From DATBSL01 sp963729875 (GTDB lineage: Bacteria > Acidobacteriota > Vicinamibacteria > Fen-336), in contig CAVSPR010000002.1 of NCBI GenBank assembly GCA_963729875.1, positions 740,093 to 804,092 on the forward strand: a stretch of DNA of 64,000 nt, in the 5' to 3' direction. This document shows positions 56,144 to 64,000 of the stretch, piece after piece (within the stretch, counting starts at the first letter, position 1; the number at the start of each line of letters is the position of its first letter). The notes under the pieces are model-generated. The model searched no databases. It had not been told where the DNA came from and worked only from the letters and a program-made list of their open reading frames with translations. The translations under genes were made by a program, and so were the position numbers.

Positions 56144-57204
56144 GCCTCGCTGGCCGCCTCGAGGAGATCGAGCTCGTCGAGCTGCTCCACTTCCTCGGCC
56201 TCAACAACCGCACCGGCAAGGTGACCCTCAGCCGCCGGGACGCCCACGGGCTGGTGGTGGTGCGGCTGGGGCGGATCGTCTACGCCGCCTCCAGCTCGAT
56301 CCGGGAGACGTTCGGCAACATCCTCGTCTGCCGCGGCCTGGTGACGACCGAGGCGCTCGCCGTTGCCCTCGAGCGCCACTACCTCTCCGCCGAGGGGCGC
56401 AAGCTCGGGGACATCCTCGTCGAGACCGGGGCGATCAGCGAGGCCCAGCTGCTGGACGCCCTGCGGCAGCAGACCAGCCTCGTCGTCCAGGAGCTCTGCC
56501 GGTGGCGCTCCGGCTACTTCCGCTTCGAGGTGACTCCCGTCGCCTCCGCCGGCGAGATCGGCGTGGACGCCGAGGAGCTCGTGGTCAGCGCCGGAGTGGC
56601 GACCGACCAGGTGCTCCTCGAGGCGATCACCCGCATGGACGAGGGCGGCGACGGGCCGGGAGCGGGGGCGGCCCCCCCGTCGACCCCGATGGCCATTGCC
56701 TCCGCCCCCCTCTCCCCGGCCCTGCGCGGCGAGGTGACCATCGGGCTGCTGCGCCGGGCGTCGACGCTCGTCGACCGCGGGCTCCTTCTCCTGCTGCGGG
56801 GCGACGAGGCCCAGGGCGCCGGCCAGGTGGGACTCGAGGGAGGAGCGGTCGACGCGGACGACCTCGCCCGCAGCATTCGGCTGCCGCTGGCGGAACCCTC
56901 CGTCGTCGCCGAGGCGGTCGAGCGGCGGGAGTCCTGGAGGGGAGAGCTTCCCCGGACGCCCGCCAACGAGAGGCTCCTGGCCCTCCTCGGGAGCAGGCGA
57001 CCCACGGAGGCGCTCGTCGTGCCCATGCTGCTCCGGGGGGGAGTGGGCCTCGTGCTCTACGGCGACAACGCCCACTCCGGCCGGCCCATCGGCCCCGCCG
57101 AGGACCTCGAGTGGTCGCTGCTCGAGTCCGGCCTCGCCATGGAGCGCGATCTCCTGGAGCAGCGCCTCCGGGACTTCGAGCGGGCCCGGGGCCACAGGCC
57201 CTGA
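56140..57204 (+). CDS. DUF4388 domain (PatA-like) protein
   Basis: A 354-residue cytoplasmic protein. Residues 1-130 fit DUF4388: MSLAGRLEEIELVELLHFLG, then NNRTGKVTLSRRDAHGLVVV, and later ILVETGAISEAQLLDAL. These domains occur in signalling proteins of Myxococcota, Cyanobacteria and Acidobacteriota. The C-terminal half (200-354) may be a GAF-like domain (VVPMLLRGGVGLVLYGDNAH). The role is unknown. It is coupled to the HEAT lipoprotein and ends before the str promoter. Confidence 0.8.
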   Translation: MSLAGRLEEIELVELLHFLGLNNRTGKVTLSRRDAHGLVVVRLGRIVYAASSSIRETFGNILVCRGLVTTEALAVALERHYLSAEGRKLGDILVETGAISEAQLLDALRQQTSLVVQELCRWRSGYFRFEVTPVASAGEIGVDAEELVVSAGVATDQVLLEAITRMDEGGDGPGAGAAPPSTPMAIASAPLSPALRGEVTIGLLRRASTLVDRGLLLLLRGDEAQGAGQVGLEGGAVDADDLARSIRLPLAEPSVVAEAVERRESWRGELPRTPANERLLALLGSRRPTEALVVPMLLRGGVGLVLYGDNAHSGRPIGPAEDLEWSLLESGLAMERDLLEQRLRDFERARGHRP

Positions 57205-57224
57205 AAGCGAGCCGCCCGGTCCCC

Positions 57225-57252
57225 TTGACACACGGCCTGGATCCTGTAAACT
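57225..57252 (+). promoter_or_regulatory. Promoter of the str operon (rpsL-rpsG-fusA-tuf)
   Basis: A perfect -35 box TTGACA (57225-57230) is followed after 16 bases by TAAACT (57247-57252), four of six to consensus. Transcription would begin near 57259, about 75 bases before rpsL. It starts 20 bases after the upstream stop. Confidence 0.75.
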
Positions 57253-57334
57253 CGCAGGGTTGTTCTGGTCGGGGATTTGCGTGCCTGAGTGCAGGCAGAC
57301 CTTTCCCCGCATTCGGTACTCACTCGGAGGCAAA

Positions 57335-57709
57335 GTGCCCACGGTCAACCAGCTCGTCCGGGTCGGTCGCAGCAGACTGCGCTCGAAGACCGACAGCCCG
57401 GCGCTACAGGGTTCCCCGCAGAAGCGGGGGGTGTGCGTTCGCGTCTTCACCTCGACGCCCAAGAAGCCCAACTCCGCGCTGCGCAAGGTCGCGCGCGTGC
57501 GGCTCACGAACAGCATCGAGGTGACCGCCTACATCCCCGGGGTGGGGCACAACCTGCAGGAGCACTCGATCGTCCTCATCCGGGGCGGCCGCGTGAAGGA
57601 CCTGCCGGGGGTGCGCTACCACATCGTGCGCGGGACCCTGGATGCGGTTGGCGTGCAGGGGCGCAAGCGGAGCCGGAGCAAGTACGGAGCGAAACGGCCC
57701 AAGGCGTAG
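57335..57709 (+). CDS. rpsL: Small ribosomal subunit protein uS12
   Basis: A 124-residue protein of the decoding centre. It has the streptomycin-related loops TPKKPNSALRKVARVRL (with the usual Lys-Lys) and GRVKDLPGVRYHIVRGTLD; the usual sensitive residues are in place. GGAGG lies 6 bases before the GTG start at 57335; the upstream in-frame start at 57260 is rejected. A long structured gap follows before rpsG. Confidence 0.97.
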   Translation: MPTVNQLVRVGRSRLRSKTDSPALQGSPQKRGVCVRVFTSTPKKPNSALRKVARVRLTNSIEVTAYIPGVGHNLQEHSIVLIRGGRVKDLPGVRYHIVRGTLDAVGVQGRKRSRSKYGAKRPKA

Positions 57710-57866
57710 GGCAGTGACGGTCCCGGGGCCCCGAAGGGCGCCCGGGGGAGGGAGTCGGGAAAGGACGTTCCGGCGGGATCGCCGGAGAGACACGGTCGGG
57801 GAAATCGGGCCCGTCCCGCGCAGGGGGTAGGGCCAGGATCCTCGAGGCGGGGCGGTCGTAGGGCCT

Positions 57867-57932
57867 CAGACGGACGCCGGCCGGGAACGGCAGACGCCGT
57901 GCACCCCGGGGGGCGCCGTCTGTTGTCGTTTT
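57867..57932 (+). promoter_or_regulatory. Attenuator-like structure upstream of rpsG
   Basis: The 3' arm GGCGCCGTCTG (57912-57922) can pair with CAGACGG-A-CGCC (57867-57878; 11 bp, one bulged A) or, more weakly, with CAGACGCCG (57891-57899). TTGTCGTTTT (57923-57932) follows at once, like an intrinsic terminator. In E. coli S7 represses translation at the rpsL-rpsG gap, so a regulatory role is likely, although the E. coli site is different. The 5' part of the 246-base gap (57710-57866) is GC-rich with no other clear element. Confidence 0.5.
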
Positions 57933-57955
57933 AGCGAGTCGAGAGGACAGGGAAT

Positions 57956-58426
57956 ATGCCGCGTCGTGGATTGATCGCGCGTCGTGAGGTTCCGTCGGAT
58001 CCGCTCTACAACAGCGGGCTCGTCACGAAGTTCATCAACACGATGATGTACGGGGGCAAGCGCGCCACCTCGCAGGGGATCGTGTACGACGCCCTCGGGG
58101 TCGTCCAGCAGAAGACCCAGGACGACCCGCTCAAGCTCTTCAAGAAGGCCATCGACAACGTCAAGCCCACCCTCGAGGTCAAGAGCCGCCGCGTGGGCGG
58201 CTCGAACTACCAGGTGCCGGTCGAGGTGAACGCCTCCCGCCGCACCTCGCTCGCCCTGCGCTGGCTGATCGGCTTCGCCCGAAAGCGCCCCGAGCGCACG
58301 ATGGTGCAGAAGCTCGCCATGGAGATCATCGACGCCGCCAACATGCGCGGCGGCGCGGTGAAGAAGAAGGAAGACACCCACAAGATGGCCGAGGCCAACA
58401 AGGCCTTCGCCCACTACCGCTGGTAA
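57956..58426 (+). CDS. rpsG: Small ribosomal subunit protein uS7
   Basis: A 156-residue protein that nucleates the 30S head. It begins MPRRGLIARREVPSDPLYNS, and has FINTMMYGGKRATSQGIVYD and VGGSNYQVPVEVNASRRTSL. The length is standard. AGAGGACAGG precedes the ATG, and fusA follows after 18 bases. Confidence 0.97.
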   Translation: MPRRGLIARREVPSDPLYNSGLVTKFINTMMYGGKRATSQGIVYDALGVVQQKTQDDPLKLFKKAIDNVKPTLEVKSRRVGGSNYQVPVEVNASRRTSLALRWLIGFARKRPERTMVQKLAMEIIDAANMRGGAVKKKEDTHKMAEANKAFAHYRW

Positions 58427-58444
58427 GCCGACCAGGCAACGAAC

Positions 58445-60553
<2,109 letters not shown>

Positions 60554-60587
60554 GGACGAAAGCTCTCATCCAGCGCGAGGCATAGAG

Positions 60588-61798
<1,211 letters not shown>

Positions 61799-62131
61799 AT
61801 GATGCTGAACGAGAAGATCCGGATCCGGCTGAAGGCGTACGACTACCGGATCCTCGACCAGTCCACCGGCGAGATCGTGGACACCGCGAAGCGGACCGGG
61901 GCGCGGGTGGCGGGGCCGATCCCGCTGCCCACCATCAAGAACCGCTGGACGGTGAACCGCTCGCCCCACGTGGACAAGAAGAGCCGGGAGCAGTTCGAGG
62001 TGCGCACGCACCGGCGGCTGCTCGACATCTTCGAGCCCACCCCGCAGACGGTCGACGCGCTCATGAAGCTCGACCTGCCCGCGGGGGTGGACGTCGAGAT
62101 CAAGGCGTTCGGGAAGGAGCACGCTAAGTAG
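61799..62131 (+). CDS. rpsJ: Small ribosomal subunit protein uS10
   Basis: A 110-residue protein of the 30S head and NusB partner. It has KIRIRLKAYDYRILDQSTGE, PLPTIKNRWTVNRSPHVDKK (the long loop) and EVRTHRRLLDIFEPTPQTVD. Two ATGs in tandem (61799 and 61802) can start it. It is 14 bases after tuf, so the str and S10 operons are probably one transcript. The end has a 167-base leader-like gap before rplC. Confidence 0.96.
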   Translation: MMLNEKIRIRLKAYDYRILDQSTGEIVDTAKRTGARVAGPIPLPTIKNRWTVNRSPHVDKKSREQFEVRTHRRLLDIFEPTPQTVDALMKLDLPAGVDVEIKAFGKEHAK

Positions 62132-62136
62132 GGGGT

Positions 62137-62163
62137 CTGGGGGGCGACTTGGGAGCCCCCCAG
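62137..62163 (+). promoter_or_regulatory. Hairpin after rpsJ
   Basis: CTGGGGGGC (62137-62145) and GCCCCCCAG (62155-62163) form a 9-bp stem with a 9-base loop GACTTGGGA. It begins 5 bases after the rpsJ stop. GTTGGAAAA follows. It may be an attenuator within the S10 operon. Confidence 0.5.
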
Positions 62164-62196
62164 GTTGGAAAACCCCCAGGAAAGCCCGCTTGGAAT

Positions 62197-62224
62197 GCCG
62201 GCCAAGGAAAGCCGGCCAAGGAAA
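62197..62224 (+). repeat. Tandem 14-base duplication in the rpsJ-rplC gap
   Basis: GCCGGCCAAGGAAA occurs twice in a row (62197-62210, 62211-62224). Each unit has a palindromic GCCGGC and an AAGGA like a ribosome binding site. A further small hairpin GACGCC-CGAA-GGCGTC lies at 62238-62253. The rest of the gap to 62298 shows nothing more. Confidence 0.6.
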
Positions 62225-62298
62225 GACGGTGAGAGGCGACGCCCGAAGGCGTCCTCGTTGAAGCCGTGAACCTTGAAGAAAGCGAAGGCGATAAGGCG

Positions 62299-62927
62299 AT
62301 GTCGGTACAGGGAATCATCGGCAAGAAGGTCGGCATGACCCAGGTCTACGCCGAGGACGGGCGGGCGTACCCCGTGACCGTCATCGAGGCGGGTCCCTGC
62401 GTGGTCGTGCAGCGCAAGTCGAAGGACAAGGACGGCTACTCCGCCGTGCAGCTCGGCCTCGTCGAGGCGCGCAAGGCGAAGAAGGTCACCCGGCCCATGA
62501 AGGGCCACTTCGACAAGGCGGGGCTGCCGCCCTGCCGCATCCTCCGCGAGTTCCGGGTCGCGGACGGCGCCGAGGTCAAGGTGGGCGACAAGGTCTCGGT
62601 GGACCTCTTCGCGCGCGGGGGACACGATCACCGTCTCCGGCGTCAGCCGCGGGCAAGGGCTTCCAGGGCGTCATCAAGCGGCACAACTTCCGCGGCGGCG
62701 CCGCCACCCACGGCTCGATGTTCCACCGGGCCCCCGGCTCGATCGGCGCCTCGGCCTTTCCCTCCCGCGTCCTTCCGGGCATGAAGGGGGCGGGGCACAT
62801 GGGCTCGGACAACGTCACCCTCCGCAACGTGAAGGTCGTGCGCGTGGACGCCGGCAACAACCTGCTGGTCGTGCGCGGCGCGGTGCCGGGCGCGGGCGGC
62901 TCCATCGTCGTGATCAGGAAGAACTAG
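62299..62927 (+). CDS. rplC: Large ribosomal subunit protein uL3, two frameshifts
   Basis: uL3 starts the 50S assembly. The N-terminus reads MSVQGIIGKKVGMTQVYAED. After VSVDLFARG the frame is shifted by an extra G in GGGGG (62617-62621), and again by an extra G in GGG (62651-62653). Removing both gives VSVDLFARGDTITVSGVSRG, then KGFQGVIKRHNFRGGAATHG and SMFHRAPGSIGASAFPS, a 208-residue uL3 of normal length. An essential gene with two errors 30 bases apart suggests poor consensus quality here. The ATG at 62299 is the usual start. Confidence 0.92.
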
Positions 62928-62929
62928 CC

Positions 62930-63637
62930 ATGGCCGAGAAGAAGGCAAAGACGGCCCCGCCGGCGGCGCCGAAAGGCGCGCCGGAGAAAAGGGCACTCTC
63001 GCCGAAGGTGGCAGTGGTCAACGCCGCCAACGAGACGATCCGCGAGATCCAGCTCTCGCCGGACGTCTTCGCGGCCGACCCCAACCCGCACCTCGTCTAC
63101 GAGGCGGTGAAGCAGTACCGCGCGGGCGCCCGCCGCGGGACCCACATGACCAAGAACCGGGCCCTCGTCTCCGGCTCCGGAAAGAAGCCCTGGCGGCAGA
63201 AGGGCACGGGGCGTGCCCGGGCCGGCGAGACCCGCAGCCCCCTCTGGCGCCACGGCGGCACCGCGTTCGGTCCGCAGCCCCGGGACTACTCCTACTCGAT
63301 GCCGAAGAAGGCCCGGGCCGCCGCGCTGCGCGCCGCCCTCACCCAGCGGGTCAGCGAGGGCGCGGTGAAGGTCGTCGAGGCCTTCGGGATCGAGGAGCCG
63401 AAGACGAAGTCGCTGAAGGGCCTGCTCGCGAAGCTGGGCATCGCCGGCAAGGCGCTGGTGGTCGACCACCAGCCCGCGGACGCGCTCGTGCTCTCGGGGC
63501 GCAACCTCCCGGGCGTCAAGGTGGTGGCCGACTCCCACCTGACCGCCTACGACGTGATGGACTGCAAGCACCTGGTGGTGACCCAGGAGGCGATCGACAA
63601 GCTCGAGGAGCGGCTCGCGCCGCAGGGCCGGGAGTAG
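62930..63637 (+). CDS. rplD: Large ribosomal subunit protein uL4
   Basis: A 235-residue protein. A basic N-terminal extension of about 25 residues precedes the conserved core with RRGTHMTKNRALVSGSGKKP, WRQKGTGRARAGETRSPLWR and GGTAFGPQPRDYSY. It starts 2 bases after rplC. In E. coli L4 also represses the S10 operon. rplW follows after 3 bases. Confidence 0.96.
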   Translation: MAEKKAKTAPPAAPKGAPEKRALSPKVAVVNAANETIREIQLSPDVFAADPNPHLVYEAVKQYRAGARRGTHMTKNRALVSGSGKKPWRQKGTGRARAGETRSPLWRHGGTAFGPQPRDYSYSMPKKARAAALRAALTQRVSEGAVKVVEAFGIEEPKTKSLKGLLAKLGIAGKALVVDHQPADALVLSGRNLPGVKVVADSHLTAYDVMDCKHLVVTQEAIDKLEERLAPQGRE

Positions 63638-63640
63638 GCG

Positions 63641-63935
63641 ATGAAGAACCTCTACGACGTCATCCGCCGGCCCGCTGCTCACCGAGAAGTCGACGCTCCT
63701 CAAGGAGTCGCAGCAGACCCTCGTCTTCGAGGTCCACCGCGACGCGACCAAGCCCGAGATCAAGAAGGCGGTCGAGGCGCTGTTCGACACCAAGGTGGCG
63801 GACGTCCGGGTCGCTCGCGTGCACGGCAAGGTCAAGCGGCAGGGCCGACACGTCGGCCGCCGTCCGGACTGGAAGAAGGCCTTCGTCGTCCTGAAGAAGG
63901 GCGAAAAGATGGTCGAGTTCTTCGAGCAGGCGTAG
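63641..63935 (+). CDS. rplW: Large ribosomal subunit protein uL23, frameshifted
   Basis: uL23 is at the peptide exit tunnel, where trigger factor and SRP bind. The start MKNLYDVIRRP is in frame; then one extra C in CCC (63671-63673) shifts it. Without it the protein continues LLTEKSTLLKESQQTLVFEV and TKPEIKKAVEALFDTKVADV and ends GEKMVEFFEQA, 97 residues, normal for the family. Confidence 0.9.
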
Positions 63936-63948
63936 AGGGCGAGAAGCA

Positions 63949-64000
63949 ATGGCACTCAAGCAGTACAACCCGACGTCCCCCGGGCGACGTTTCAAGACGA
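63949..64000 (+). CDS. rplB: Large ribosomal subunit protein uL2, N-terminal fragment
   Basis: Only the first 17 codons lie in the window: MALKQYNPTSPGRRFKT, the usual uL2 start (MAxKxxxPTSPGRR). GAGGGCGAGAAGCA precedes the ATG, which lies 13 bases after rplW. The S10 order rpsJ-rplC-rplD-rplW-rplB supports the call. Confidence 0.93.
   Translation, partial: MALKQYNPTSPGRRFKT

Overview
The window is 64 kb of very GC-rich bacterial housekeeping DNA with tightly packed genes and mostly C- or G-ending codons. The lipoprotein carrier LolB, a lipopolysaccharide heptose kinase and an O-antigen ligase point to a diderm (Gram-negative) cell, while SpoVG, YybS/DUF2232, a Ctc-type L25 and a PIN-TRAM protein are also present. 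I infer Acidobacteriota as the most likely phylum; an eight-cysteine insertion in RpoB fits my recollection of that group. No rRNA, CRISPR array, phage or insertion sequence was seen.

Layout. 1-6949: the end of a probable nuoF, then nuoH-J-K-L-M-N of respiratory complex I; nuoG and nuoI do not lie between nuoF and nuoJ. 6973-9263 (minus): selA and a degenerate M23 peptidase. 9341-12713: three little-known genes, then purH. 12685-15260 (minus): a Trm112-like protein, an O-antigen ligase and a heptose kinase. 15427-22223: an unknown gene, then TPR-lolB-ispE-spoVG-tRNA-Gln-prs-rplY-pth, which combines the gene orders known from Pseudomonas and Bacillus. 22364-27318: rpsF-rpsR-yybS-rplI-dnaB-radA. 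27468-41324: PIN-TRAM, plsC, dacB, a B3/4-domain gene, a UvrD helicase-nuclease, a dehydrogenase, ccsBA, rmuC, ispD-ispF and rlmB. 41429-55333: tRNA-Thr-Tyr-Gly-Thr, tuf, rpmG, tRNA-Trp, secE, nusG, rplKAJL and rpoBC, ending in three hairpins. 55544-57204: a HEAT lipoprotein and a DUF4388 protein. 57335-64000: the str operon (rpsL-rpsG-fusA-tuf) running directly into the S10 operon (rpsJ-rplC-rplD-rplW-rplB), cut by the window end.

Most genes act in translation, transcription, DNA replication and repair, or in precursor supply: PRPP, IMP and the isoprenoid MEP pathway (ispD, ispE and ispF are all here). Promoter-like sequences were recognised before the tRNA-tuf cluster, before rpsL and inside ispE.

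At least seven one-base frameshifts in G or C runs break otherwise normal genes, several of them essential (pth, rplC, rplW). They look more like consensus errors in a draft assembly than real mutations. No wholly new system was found. The most interesting points are the cysteine-rich RpoB insertion, alternative RNA hairpins before rpsG, an AT-rich promoter-like patch inside ispE, the mosaic codon use of the duplicated tuf genes, and an AddB-type iron-sulfur nuclease fused to a UvrD helicase.
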